This document shows positions 40,188 to 51,842 of a stretch of DNA of 64,000 nt, piece by piece (the stretch's first letter is position 1; each line of letters starts with the position of its first letter). Source of the DNA: Chloromonas sp. AAM2 (Eukaryota; Chlorophyta; Chlorophyceae; Chlamydomonadales; Chlamydomonadaceae); NCBI GenBank assembly GCA_004335635.1, contig QAXH01005619.1, positions 1 through 64,000 of the forward strand, written 5' to 3'. Under the pieces are notes generated by a model that saw only the letters and a list, made by a program, of their open reading frames with translations, did no database searches and was not told the origin of the DNA. The position numbers were made by a program, and so were the translations under genes.

Positions 40188-43100
40188 ATGCACTCGCTTA
40201 AAGGCACGGCATCCCGCCTTAGTGGCCGGCCATCTGCAGAACGTGCCCAGACCCGCAGCTGCGCAGAGCCACTAGCCATCAGTTGCCAGAGACGTCACAC
40301 ACACATGCTGGAACCGAGCTCTGCAGCAGCTACTAGTGCCCCGGCTGTGGTAAACCCAAGCATGCGCGATGCTGGATCTGCAGCCTCTACCTCTAGCAGT
40401 GTGGTGGCAGCAACTCCGTCATCCAAGTCACTGCAGCGCATACCGACGGTTCTAAAGCAATCCTGGGCAACCGCCTCACCTGGAGTGTCCCTGGGACTGA
40501 CTACCGCGCTCATAGCTCAGGCAACAGACAAATCAGTAGAGGAGGTGCGTCCTCGTGGCATGTGCATGATTGACATGGATACACTTGCCTTACATTGCCA
40601 GGTCCATGATTAGAAGCGTCTACTGTGGAGCAACAGGCAGGGTCTGCATCTACATGAAGTCGAAGATTTGATTCTGCCTGGACCACAGACACTTGCATAA
40701 CGCACGTGCTCCATGCAATGCTGCTGCTGAACACGTTGCGTGCAGCTCATGCAACCATCCTTCAACGCTCACAAGGTTGCTTACCAAGGGGTGCCAGGTG
40801 CCTACTCAGAGGTTGCCGCTCGGAAAGCTTGCCCTGATTTTGATCCCTTGCCCTGTGACCAGTTCGAGGTTGCCTTTCAGGCAAGTCTTTTCAAGCAACC
40901 GTCTTAGGGCCGTCTCTTTGTCCATGCACAGGTGTCGCCAGCATGTCACCCGTATGTTGTTCAGCCATGACCAATCATGCGCCACCATGTGCACATTTGG
41001 GCAGCCGAGGGATCGGCGCTTGCAGGCAGACTTATTAGCACGTGCTCACGCAGTGCACTAACGTCCATGCAGCACAGCACCAGCTCTCGTCTGCATGCGC
41101 AATGGAGGTGTCACATGGGCACAGCTCGGTCTTGCATGCGCTCGAGCATGGCCATGCCGGCTGCGATGCATGCAGGCATTGAGTCAGTGGATGTCAGAGC
41201 GATCTGTGCTGCCCATTGAGAACTCCCTGGGCGGCTCCATTCATGCGGTGTACGACCTGCTGCTGCGCTACCGGCTGCACATCGTGGGCGAGACCTCCCT
41301 GGCCATCAACCACTGCCTGGTGGCGCTTCCAGGCACTCGCATGGCGGACATCAAGCGGGTCATGAGCCATCCACAGGTGGGCATGGACAACACATGCGCA
41401 TGACAACAGGGGTAACATACCTGCATTGGAGATAAGGACATGCCAGTACAGGATGCTGGAAGCATGGGAGAGGGCAAGCTTGTGCATGATAAGCGCTGTA
41501 GGTGACAGCAGAGGATCACAGAACATGGACATAGCTGGAAGCAGGCCGGAAATGACCAGAGGTGATGTGCACAGTGCTACCAGCTTGTGTGGTCGCTCCA
41601 CCAGGCTGCCGGTAACAGCCAAGACATGAACAGCCAAGAGGCAGGCTGGGTTTGAGGAAGAAATGACCACGAAAAACCGCTTGCAGCTTTGCTAGTTTAT
41701 TCATCACCGGCTTTGGACATGATATGGACAGCACTTCAGTAAAGGGTTGGAAGGGTATTGAACAGCACCGGCAACACCCCAGTACCTCGGTAGCTTCATG
41801 CATGTAATGGTCACTCACATCAGTGCATGGTGCTGATTGAGTACTGCAGTGGCTAAGCTCCCTGCATCCCTGCTTGCACATGCTGCGTGCCATGCGATGC
41901 GTAGCACGGCTGAGTGACACATAGCACAGCCTGCCTGGCGTTGTGCCTGCCACATACAACACATTAAGGCTCCATGCATTCGCAGTGCGGTGATTGCCAG
42001 GTCAGCAATCGATGGCGAACACTTGTCACGTGATTTGCATACAACACCAGTGCACCCGTCACATGATCCACATGTATCATGATGATGCGTGGATGCGTGC
42101 TATCATGAACCCCACAGACAGGGCGCTGGGGAGATTTCTGACATCAAGTCATGGCCAAGCGAGACATGCTTCCTGCTCAGATGCATGATTGATGTGCATG
42201 CCATCTTCTGTTCCACATGTGCGATGATACATGTGTAAACACACACACACACACACACACACACATGCCTTCTTGCCATGCAGGCCCTGGCCCAGTGTGA
42301 CGGGTACCTCCGGCGCATGGGTGTGGTCAAGGAGGCAGTGGACGACACGGCAGGGGCGGCGCAAATGGTGGCAAGACAGGTGGGGGGGAAGGGGAGCCTT
42401 AAGTCCGGGGAGCTCTGCTCAGCAGGGGCAAGGGCAGGAGGAAAACAATCAGCGCAACTTCAATTGCAACTTCAACACCACCTATGTATTCAGTGGCCGA
42501 CTACAAGGTTGGAAAGTAAAAAGGCAAGACAGGTGTGAGCCAACACACTAATCAACACAGTGAACATAGGGTTTGCAGGTGATGCGGCTGCTGGCACCTC
42601 AGTGCTTGGTGCCAGAACAAACGTCTGGCCAAGGGGCTGGCTGCTGCACCAGAGCTGTTACTTTATTGGTTGGGCAGGCAGGCTCACTCTGCTGTGAGTA
42701 TGATGGAAGCCAGTTTTACAACAGGTGGGCAAGGAACAGCGGGCCATGCCCTGCCGTTGCAGCACAAGTTACAGCATATGCACCGGAAACTAAAGATGTT
42801 TGCCAGTTCTTAGACAATTTGTAGAGACCATGAAAACAGGGTTCATGCCAGAGTACAGGGTCCAGGGCTAGTCAGGGAGGCAGGGGCTCATGACACTTTA
42901 GTTGCAGTAGGTGAGGCAACTTGCCCAACAAAATGATATAAAACAACGAATCAACGAATCAACGAAAATAGCTCAGTTCCAGCCAATTCTTTGGATGTTA
43001 TTCAAAGTCATGTGAGTCATGTTAAGTCGAGCTCAGTCATGCGCTGAAGCAAGTCTGGCTGCCCAGGCTAGTGTTGAAACATCGTGTTCTGAAAACTGGA

Positions 43101-44628
43101 GATGCCGAAACTGGCAGCACACACTCAATCGCGACAGCCGTGTTGTGTGGTTGTTGTCAGCTTCGACAGGTTGTGCGACCAGACAAATCACATTTTTAAA
43201 CCAAACCATTGGCGACACAGTCGGCGGACAAAGTGCATTACGTTGTGTCGAGCTATCGAGAAGCTGCGCAGGTCATAAGGCCAGGCAGCTGTGTGTACAA
43301 GAGCACATCCCAGTCTCACGCCACAGTGGTGCAGACGCAATATTCACTATCTCTGTCCACGTCCACAGTCCAATACCCTGAAGTTGTCCCCTTTTGCTGG
43401 CCCCACAGTGCAGTCCATGGAATGTGTCCCAAAACTGGCAAACATCCATCTTTTGTGGCCTGCAAGCGGAACCCTCTGCCACACCCTTTGCCTGTCCAGG
43501 AGCTGCGCGGTGTGGGTGCCCTGTGCAGCCGCCGCGCCGCGGACCTGTACGGGCTGGACGTGCTGGAGGAGGGCGTGCAGGACGTAAAAGACAACATCAC
43601 ACGCTTCATCGTGCTGTCGAGGTGAGGCAGTATGACCACACAGCCCAGCGGGTATTCCTTTTCTGCGTTCTGGGTATGGCTGGCCCTTGTACTGAGTAGC
43701 CGGGAAAGGAAGAAGACGGGAAAAAGAGTATCGGTCAATCAACACTGCTTCTGAGTGGCATTTATGCTGTCATGATATCGGCAACCTTTGGGGCAACTGG
43801 CATTCTGCACGATGTTTTCCTGTGCTGCCTGTTTGCACCTGCCCACACTTTGAGGACTTGTGAAATCCTGACTCATGGTCAGGTTCGACATTCCCTGTGT
43901 GATTTGAGTGCGAATTTGTAAGTGGTCTTGCTCTGCGCTCCGGGCACCGTTTGCAGTAATTCCTCCGCCGAACGGCAGCTTATGTATATCCCTATTGGGT
44001 GTTCGCGGTCGCTGGGTCATGGCTGACGAACGGCCCAAGGTCGCACCTCAACCGCCTAAAGATCTCTCTTTGTGTTTGGCTTACGTCGTCAACAACAGCA
44101 GCGACTTGCCTCACGAACAGCCCGGAACACTCCAGGCATATTTACAACGGCTGAAAGCACGCAAGGTGGCTGCCGCGCCTGAGCAGATTGCTGTTGCGGA
44201 GGTCATGCATGCGGAAGGCTATGCATGCGGAAGGCTTAGCTCTCCATACAACACAGAAGCAGCTGTATTCTGCTGCTCAATGTGTTGCAATGCTCTCTTA
44301 GTATGTGCAAGCTGCTGCTGAAGCTGGGATACGTGCTCTGTTGCATCAACCAGGCAGTCTTTAAGAGCCACAATCCGATCATGCTGCGCTACTGCCCGGC
44401 CGGTCTGACTGCTGACAAATCCTGCAATAAACCGGTGCGGTTGCAAGCCCTTGGCAGCTCGCTGGACGTATTCGGCCTGGCCCGCCTTGCTGCGGTTGCT
44501 GGGTTTCGGCATTCCGCCGTGTGCGGGTGCCGCCGGTGGCCGGTCACAGCATGGCCGGCAGCTTGAAATGATTCAACTCGACGCACACAGCATTGTTTTG
44601 CGAGCGACCAAGTGCATTGGCATGTATG

Positions 44629-44662
<34 letters not shown>

Positions 44663-45535
44663 TGTATGTATGTATGTATGTATGTATGTATGTATGTATG
44701 TATGTATGTATGTATGTATGTATGTATGTATGTATGTATGTATGTATGCATGTATGTATGTATGTATGTATCGCGCTGTAAATGATGCTATTTTTGCTGC
44801 GCGAAATCGGCGTATCTGGAAGCCAAGGTTCTTGCGAGTCACTTGGTGGGCGATCAAGTTGACCTTGTAGGAGCTCCAGCTCGTCAACTCCCAATGCAAG
44901 TTAGGAATGATGCCTAGTCGCATTGGTTTTTGGGGGTAGCCACTGTCGCTTGGGCCCGAGAGGGCTCGTATGTGGACTTCAGGTTTTGGCTTCGGGCCAG
45001 GAACGTCTTCCATGCAAGCTGCACCTTGGCCGCCCAAAGGCGCCCCTAGGAGCCAGAATGACACAGCGCGATCTCAAATAGGTACCTATGTACAAGATCT
45101 GCATGCTCGAAACCTCGCATAGTTTTAGCCGAAGCACCATGACCTCTCCATGGGGCTTTCCAGGCAAGCTCAAGCCCCGCGACATCGAACACTCAGCTAG
45201 GAACAACGAAAGAAGCAGGTTATACAGCGGACTCGCGCTCTGAAAGGCTAGCTTTGGGCCCCCAGGCGCATTTCAAATTTTCACACAGGAATGTCGAACC
45301 TGACTCATGGAATGCGCTATGCCACATGCCTGTGAAGGCGCGGTGCCCACATGCTGCACCCACCCGCTCATTGTTGCGAGAGCAGAAGATTAATGCGTGT
45401 TCTCATGAACCCCACAGAAGGCGCTGGGCAGATTGCCCGAGTCAAACCCTGGCCAAGCGAGACATGCAGATGCGTGATTGATGTTTACGCCGTCTTCTGT
45501 TCCACTTGCGCAACGATACCGATGTAAAGACGCAC

Positions 45536-45596
<61 letters not shown>

Positions 45597-46289
45597 CTCT
45601 GCAGGGACCCGCTTGTGACCAGCGAGTCCGACCCTCGCCTGTTCAAGACCTCCATCGTGTTCTCCCTGCGTGAGGGTCCCGGGCAGCTGTTCAAGGCCCT
45701 CAGCGTGTTCGCACTTCGGGACATCGACATGACAAAGATCGAGTCGCGGCCGTTGCGCACCAACCCGCTGGTCGTCAGCGATGGGACCACAATGGGCGGC
45801 CAGCGCTTCAACTACCTGTTCTATGTTGACTTTGTGGGCACACTGGCTGACGTGCGCAGCCAGAACGCATTGAGACATCTACAGGTGCGTTCTGTGCTGC
45901 AATCAAAGTTGGTAATCAATTCAACAGTCAATCCAACGAATGAATTGATGTTTGGCCCCTTTCAACAATCAATTCAATCATGAACACACGATGATTTATT
46001 CGCCCTGAGGGCGCAGGGAGGCCCAGTTGATGTTTGGCTGACGTTCAGATGCATCGGCTGGTGTTCTGAGCCACAGCTTGCAGCACCCTGCTTGTGCCAT
46101 GCAGAGCCCTATGCGGCGACCAGCCAGTGTGCTCTTGCCCAGCTGTTCCTACCTGCCGTGTTCTTTTTGTTGCAGGAAATCGCTCCCTTCCTGCGAGTGC
46201 TGGGCACCTACCCCATGGACATGGAGCTGGGCTTCACGAGCTCAGACGAACCCTTGTCAGCAAGAAAGGAGGCACTGACAGGCTTGTGA
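40188..46289 (+). CDS. ADT: Arogenate/prephenate dehydratase with ACT domain, probable plastid transit peptide
   Basis: Seven exons join in phase to 434 aa: 40188-40544, 40746-40880, 41176-41376, 42284-42379, 43500-43621, 45605-45884 and 46176-46289. Residues 1-110 are Ser/Ala/Arg-rich, as in a transit peptide. The catalytic part has [12 protein letters not shown] (from about 130), [30 protein letters not shown] and the hallmark NITRF with Thr297. The ACT regulatory domain follows from about 312 ([33 protein letters not shown]). The enzyme makes phenylalanine from arogenate, or phenylpyruvate from prephenate, and is normally feedback-inhibited by Phe through ACT. Which substrate is preferred cannot be read by eye. 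Intron 2 has a GC donor (40881). Introns 3 and 5 each end in an S2 element. The frame is also open upstream to 39726, but that region belongs to GGH-A on the other strand. Confidence 0.93.
42103..42264 (+). mobile_element. SINE-like element S2 with (AC)n tail, dehydratase intron 3
   Basis: The body begins CATGAACCCCACAGA and contains GGCCAAGCGAGACATGC, CCATCTTCTGTTCCAC and GATACATGTG, then an (AC)n tail (about 42238-42264). The tail ends 19 nt before exon 4. It is the closest relative of 45402-45594. Confidence 0.75.
42797..42905 (-). repeat. Dispersed repeat family S3, inverted copy
   Basis: It starts GATGTTTGCCAGTTC and contains CATGCCAGAGTACAGGGTCC, the reverse complement of blocks at 38535-38670. 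It lies in dehydratase intron 4. Confidence 0.65.
44019..44321 (+). other. Orphan open frame inside dehydratase intron 5 (plus strand)
   Basis: An ATG-started frame of 100 codons begins [18 protein letters not shown] and contains [20 protein letters not shown], a helix-like charged stretch. Its last third is Cys-rich and looks random. It overlaps the opposite-strand frame 44219-44512. It could be a remnant of an inserted element or a short exon; no family is recognised. Confidence 0.25.
44219..44512 (-). other. Orphan coiled-coil frame inside dehydratase intron 5 (minus strand)
   Basis: A 97-codon frame from an ATG at 44512. It starts [20 protein letters not shown] and ends in a heptad-like segment ([19 protein letters not shown]). 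Composition is protein-like (Lys, Gln, Glu; few Cys). It is nested antisense in an intron, next to a (TATG)n tract. It could be part of a transposable element or a real small gene; no family is recognised. Confidence 0.35.
44620..44772. repeat. (TATG)n microsatellite, about 37 units
   Basis: Almost perfect TATG/GTAT repeats in dehydratase intron 5. They create long artefact frames of Tyr-Ile-His-Thr or Met-Tyr-Val-Cys. Confidence 0.98.
45402..45594 (+). mobile_element. SINE-like element S2 with long (AC)n tail, dehydratase intron 5
   Basis: The body from CATGAACCCCACAGAAGGCG to ACGATACCGATGTAAAG is about 130 bp, then a CACG/CA tail (45532-45594). The tail ends 10 nt before exon 6 at 45605. 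On the reverse strand GGTTTGACTC resembles a Pol III B-box. Confidence 0.75.
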
Positions 46290-47549
46290 CGCGGACATGC
46301 ACTAGGACACAGCGTAGACAGGGATTGGACACGTTAGCAGTCAGGAGGGCCAACCTATATCCCTTTATACATAGGTGCATCACAGAACCGAGCTGTGTGG
46401 TCGGATAATTGGACGTTTGTGACCCCTGGTCTGGGCCAGCCCTCAACATGGGTTAGTGCAGACACCTATGACTCCTACTCTGTCCCGCTCAACGTGAAGG
46501 AGTACAGTTATTCATCAACCTGGTCATATTTGCGATGACGTCACGCTGCTTGTGTATGAGTGCTTGAGTAGAAGGACAGAGCAAGGACGCGCGCGTGCCA
46601 GGAATGGTCTTCGTTTGGCTGCTACTTTTCTACTCAAGAGTGAACTGAGCTAGCCTGCCTGTCAATACCTTAAGATTACTCAAATCGGCCCTAAAAACAG
46701 CAGTAGGCAACGGGCGACAGTCGTAGTTATGCCGGCTGTGGCTCGTCCTTCCAAGCGTTCCCAGATCAGGGTTGGCTCGCGGCCGCCTGGCTGGTCGGGC
46801 CGCCAAACGTTGACAAGCAGCGTCATGCCTCCTCCCGGATAGATGCGGCTGTTGAGGCGACGGTCGCCTACGTGGTCTTGCAAGAGCGCCTCCAGGTTCT
46901 GGACCGCTGTGAGGGTTTCGCTGTCGTTCGCTGTCGTCCAAGCCACCTTCGAGCAGTTCAGAGCGGCCATGCCTTGCGAAGTCCAACTCACACTCCAGGC
47001 AGACCATGTCTTCACCAAGACTACGGACGGCGAGGCATGCTAGCAAGCAATTCAGTGGGGCGTCATGCCAGCAAGCAATTCATCTTCAGACGCCCCAGCC
47101 GCCCCAGCACACCACCTGCACGATGCGAATTCGACGAACTGTGCGTTTCCGGCTGACAGGATGAATCCTGGAACGTTGCCAGTAGCAATGATAACTGCCA
47201 ATGGCGCCTGGGTTTTGTCATATCAGCGTCCTGACAAACGACACTCACCACTGCCCTCGCGTCGGGCTCAAGGCTCGTGGGCGGCTTGCAGGAGCTGCAA
47301 AGGCCAGATGTCAGTGTCTTGGAAAGTGATTACGAGGCCGCAGGAGAGCGGAACGGATCTATGACTCATCACTTCAGATGACTCGCGCCCTCACCTTGTG
47401 ACTCATATGGCTTGTTGTCACGCATGTTTGCCATGTGGCCTCACAGCTCACTAGCCACTCGCAGTGTGGACACTAAGACAATGGCATCAGCATGATGACC
47501 AGCACCAGCAACACCACCACCATGATGACGAGCAGCACAGCCACGACCA

Positions 47550-47673
47550 TCACAAGAGGGGAGGGATTCCAACCCGTCCAACCTACATGTGAAGGGGATT
47601 GCGACACACCAGAATAGTAGTGGTGGTGGCCAACCCCCTCGAGGTGCTATCCTGTCCGCATACCTCGTTAGAC
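47550..47673 (-). repeat. Dispersed repeat family S1, inverted copy
   Basis: It starts TCACAAGAGGGGAGGGATTC and contains CCAACCCGTCCAACCTACAT and GAGGTGCTATCCTGTCCGCA. Confidence 0.75.
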
Positions 47674-48572
47674 GCCTGAAAACATGTGTCTTTGCCAGTA
47701 GCTGCTATGTGAGCTGTTGCTGAGCCAGCAGCCTGCACAAAGCTTGTTTGGTGGCCACGTTTTGATGTTGGCCTGCATGGCAGTCTAGCCATCTGAGTTT
47801 TTGCCTTTACGAACTTAATATAGGAATATCAGTTTGAGAAGCCAAAATCTGCTTTTACGAAGCTGCTGTGTTTGAAGTTGCAATGAGAATACGGTAGTGA
47901 GGTATAGGCTTGTTTTAGGCCGATAGAGGGCACTGAAACGAAGCGTTCTGCATCAAAAGACGCCCGTTTGGCGTTGGGGGCGGGGGCTCTGATGGGTTTC
48001 CTGTGTAAAAATACCGGGTTTACAGCTCGCTCCGAAGCAGTTTCAGTTCATGGGTTTGCACTGCTCAAGGGTCAAGCAAAACACGCTGCTCACACAAAGT
48101 TACCAGTATGGCGTTCAGATCAGGAATAAGGATGCCATTGGATGCGCCTTGACGAGATCTATCCAATGACACCCTCTTTGTCAAGTTTGAGTAGGTACAG
48201 GATGGCTTATGTCGGTTGGAAGTTCACTGGGTCTTCTTACACGAGGATTCACGGATCGCTGAGTGCGTGTGGTGGTGTGCAGCAGGCACGTGCACAGCTC
48301 ATCAGGGAGTACTCCTAATCTATCCTGTAAACAGGGTCACTCGTGACCTGCTCATATTTAGCAGCGTCAGGGTCGAAATACGATATATCACGATATCAGG
48401 CAGTTTGGATAGCTATCACGGCACGAACTCAAGCTTTTGGTCGTGCCTCAGGCTGCAATACCAATCGGCATACATATTGACACATGTATGGGCAGGTGGT
48501 CTGTCAGGGCTCGCCTGCCGGCTTGCATTGTGCATCAGCTGCTAAACCAGTTGCAGTAACTACACGGTGAGA

Positions 48573-48662
48573 TTTCCCTTTACTAGGAGCAATTTTGTGC
48601 AAATAGCTGATGTTTGCGTTGGACGTGCTTCATGGTGTACACTCCCTCCTCGTAACTATAGG
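48573..48662 (+). repeat. Dispersed repeat, partner of 12689-12781
   Basis: Blocks TCCCTTTACTAGGAGC, GCTGATGTTTGCGTT and GACGTGCTTCATGGTG match the inverted copy near histone H1. Confidence 0.7.
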
Positions 48663-49142
48663 GGTGTTAGGAAGGGTTCAGAGGAGCTCTTGTCACCGCC
48701 TGCGAGGGTTTAGGCGTAGTAGGTGCCTGGGCCTGGTGTGTCGTTTCCGTAGCCCTTGTCCCTCTGCAGAAACAGCACAGGCACACAGAAGCAGATGAGT
48801 GCGTAGCACAGTACGCCAGAAGGCAACACTGGAGCTGTCCGACTGGCAATCGTTGACCTTCAACCCCTGACCCCTATCACCAGACCCCTATCACCATAGG
48901 GTTTCCCTATGCAGCAAGCAAAAAATAGCTGGTTGGGACACTGATCTGCTGCCCTTGATGTCCTGACTCTCAGTCCTCCCCGCGCTCCTGGCCCTACTGC
49001 CAGAACCCTTGCCTCTGCAGCAGGTCGCCGTCCCACATGGCGTCAAGGGCTGCTTGCATTGCTTCCCTGACTCATCCCCTGTACCCTTCACATGCGTCCT
49101 GTCCCAGGGGCAGTGCTTGTGTTGGTCTCCTTTCCTCCTCAC

Positions 49143-51842
49143 CTTTGCAGTCCCAAATCCCCATGAAGGATTGGTCTTCTTGATAGAGAGCGTCTGGCTG
49201 CCGAACGAGTTCACTACCTGTCCCGTGGCGGGGCCCGGCGACATCTCGCCGTAGGCTGCCTTTTCGTGCTCCTTAGAGATGAAGATCTGCAGAAGCATGA
49301 GCACAGCTCACGTGGGTATTGTAAAGCCACTTTGCAACACTTCGCAACACCAATTACATTGCCATGGCTTTGGTAGAGTAGACCATGCACATCACATCAG
49401 CAGTATGTGGCGGCTCACAGCCTTTGACCGCCTTGCCTTGTTCGTGGGAACATTCGTGGAGTCAAGTATGGGTGTCTGCATAGTAGTTAGTATTCCGATG
49501 TAGGAATACCAATGACACCCGCATTAGATTACAGACGAATCATGCAGGGGCTTGTGCTGTCCCTTCGGCCTGTGCGTGTGCATGTGCTGCCTGATCACCA
49601 CACTGAGCAAGTGCAGTGTGGTTCACCTTCTTGGCTGCATCCCTGTTACTGGTGCCGATCTTGGCGCTGGGGAGGGTCTTCTTGCTGCTCAGCGCCTGCC
49701 GGCCGATGGCGTCGTTCTTGACTGTGTACGTGCCCACCCCCGGCATGTCACCGTTCTCACGGTGCCTGCATACGCACAACACACAATGTCCGTGGTAGAG
49801 CAGCCAGTCATGCAGTATCGGGATGGCTCACAACACAGTCATTCATGGCCGCACCATCCAGCCATGGCTCACAACACAGTTATTCATGGCCGCACCATCC
49901 AGCCATGACACACCAGGCAGCACTAGCTGACATCCAAAAAAAACACTAGCTGACATCCACGGCCCCAGCACAGGTGTACAAGGTCACTCTGCGGGTGTCA
50001 CACTTGTGACGCCAACCTGTCACGAGTATGTCAACACCAGCACCAGGCGTGACCCACGCAACCAGAAAGACAGCGATGCAGCCAGGAAGCTGCCAGTCAG
50101 CATGCAGCTTTGGGAGCTGTGGCGAGGGTTGGGNNNNNNNNNNNNNNNNNNNNNNNNNNAGGGCAGCCAGATTGGCCCCCACAGGCCAGTGAAACTCGCT
50201 ACACAGTCATGCCACCAGTCATACCTTGCTGGGGTTAGGATGAGGTGTCCTGTTGAAAACTGACTGTCTGACTTCATTGCCCATGTGTGAGCAGTGACAG
50301 AGAGTTGTCAATTGTTGGTTGTTGGACACTGACTCGGTACGTTCTGGTTGGTGCTTCAGTCAACGGACTTCCTGTGCTTGTAACTAGCAGGACTTCATAC
50401 TGTCTCGTCTGCCACAGTGACTCATCAATCATGGACTAGTCAGTCATGTCCCAGAACTGGCAAACTTCTTATGCTGGACCAGCCTTACATGCCAGTTGAA
50501 ACCTTCAATCATGCTGTGGCCTGTTGGTGACCCCAGTCTTTAGTGGTCTAACCTTTTTACCTGATGTAGGGCATGGGCAGTTACTACGTTATGTGACCAG
50601 TGTTGTCATGGGTCTGTCTACCAAGGAGGATGAGTTGGAGAGGATTGCGAGGCAGGGGCACTTTGGACTCAATCAGACACCCCACAGAAGGTACGTCTAC
50701 AGACATGGCCTGCGCACCTGAAGCGGTCGCTGGTCCCTTGCTTCCATGCGGGCTGGCTGGCATACTTAGAGTCCCCCTGCTTGCCGAGGCCCGATGGGGT
50801 GCCGTATGTGCATGGACCCGGTGACCCCGCCCCGGCGTACGTTTTCATAAGCTCCTCATCAAGCCACACCTGATCAAGTGGAAGCAAGGACGGGCATGCC
50901 ATAGTGAGAACAATTGTGGCACAGAAATTGTGGCATATTCTAATCAGTCATCTTAAAGGCTGGCATTTCAACTGTTGGTTGTCCTTGGCCAGCAAGTGTT
51001 AAAGCCACACAAGTAGCCGCACAGCTTGCTCCGCCCAAAGCACACGTGACCTGAACCAGGTGCTGCAACTCACTTTAGCTTGACCATCCCGAGTTGCTGT
51101 CCCAAACACTGGCCGTGGAAGTGTTTCACGTTTGCTCTCAACCATTGGGCCAATGCTGCCCTCCTGGGCGTAGGTGCCTGCATGCATGCAGGTAGCCATG
51201 ACGTGTAAGCCGCCGCTGTCGCATGCTGCGGTAACCTGGGTAGGTCTCGCATGGTATAGCAGCGCACCTGGACCAGGGAAGGCTGCCCTGTTGTCCTTGG
51301 CTGTCCTAGTAGATGTGCCAAACCCAGGGGCTGGGAGCGACGAGTACCGAGAATCAGGCTGGGGTCCGATTGCTGAAAAAGTCTTGTATACTGGGCCCTG
51401 TGAGTTGTTGCCGCTCATGGCTTTGGTTTGCTCTTGCGAAAGGTAGAGCTGCGAACAGACGCGCAGGCAGAGTCTCTTGAGCAATCGGTGCCCTCCCCCC
51501 AGATGTCCGTACACAGTTTTGGCACGAGGCGCGCTGCTGCACGGCCTCCTATTAGCAAATCTGGCACACCCTGTTGTTTTGCTCACGGCATCGCTGCTTC
51601 CCTAGCTCTTAGACTTGGGCCAAAACGGGCACATTCTGCAGCATCTCTTCGGGCCGCAGTGCATTGATTGTTATTACCTTCATGTAGGCATCTCTGTGGG
51701 AAGAGCCGAAGCCATAGGCTGGATGCGTGTTGTTGTCGCTCTTCACTTGTTTTCCAAAACCAGAGCGGAGCATCTTTGTTGTAGCATCCTCATGGTTGCC
51801 GACTGTCATCTTGCTTCTGTTGTCTCCCAAGCTCCCCCGGAG
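49143..51842 (-). CDS. PG-rich-repeat (STPG/SHIPPO-like) protein, probably ciliary; both ends unresolved
   Basis: Six exons join in phase to 295 aa: 51842-51678, 51448-51268, 51177-51074, 50869-50718, 49765-49627 and 49286-49143. Six copies of a roughly 50-residue repeat are visible. Each runs PGPxxY, then (F/I/L)GxQ, a Ser/Lys/Pro segment, then a G(T/S)xxRDxxxK end. Examples are FPGPGTYAQEGSIGP, LGKQGDSKYASQPAWKQGTS, IGTSNRDAAKK and MSPGPATGQVVNSFGSQ. Three exons open with a related helix: IFISKEHEKAAYG, LYLSQEQTKAMSG and VWLDEELMKTYAG. PG-rich SHIPPO/STPG repeats occur in proteins of cilia and sperm tails, many of them inside or along axonemal microtubules. That role is inferred here. The start codon and the end were not found. 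A 26-N gap (50134-50159) sits in the intron between exons 4 and 5. Confidence 0.62.
49822..49908. repeat. 44-bp tandem duplication in an STPG-like intron
   Basis: The unit ATGGCTCACAACACAGT plus CATTCATGGCCGCACCATCC occurs twice in a row. Confidence 0.85.
50134..50159. other. Run of 26 N
   Basis: Unresolved bases between 50134 and 50159, inside an intron of the STPG-like gene. No repeat flanks it. Confidence 0.99.
50537..50637 (+). repeat. Dispersed repeat, partner of 15150-15240
   Basis: It shares TGTAGGGCATGG, CAGTTACTAC and CTGTCTACCAAGGAGG with the KCS intron copy. Confidence 0.7.

Larger units (their letters stand above)
46290..49142. other. Intergenic region between the dehydratase and the STPG-like gene
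   Basis: The 3' exons of the STPG-like gene may lie here but were not found. A minus-strand frame at 47018-46680 (112 codons, containing LTAVQNLEALLQDHVGDRRL and PGGGMTLLVNVW) has protein-like composition, no start context and no family I recognise. An S1 repeat lies at 47550-47673 and a further dispersed repeat at 48573-48662. Confidence 0.4.

Noticed and set aside
44389..45064. Tyr-Ile-His-Thr and Met-Tyr-Val-Cys repeat proteins
   Set aside because: Translation of the (TATG)n microsatellite in dehydratase intron 5.
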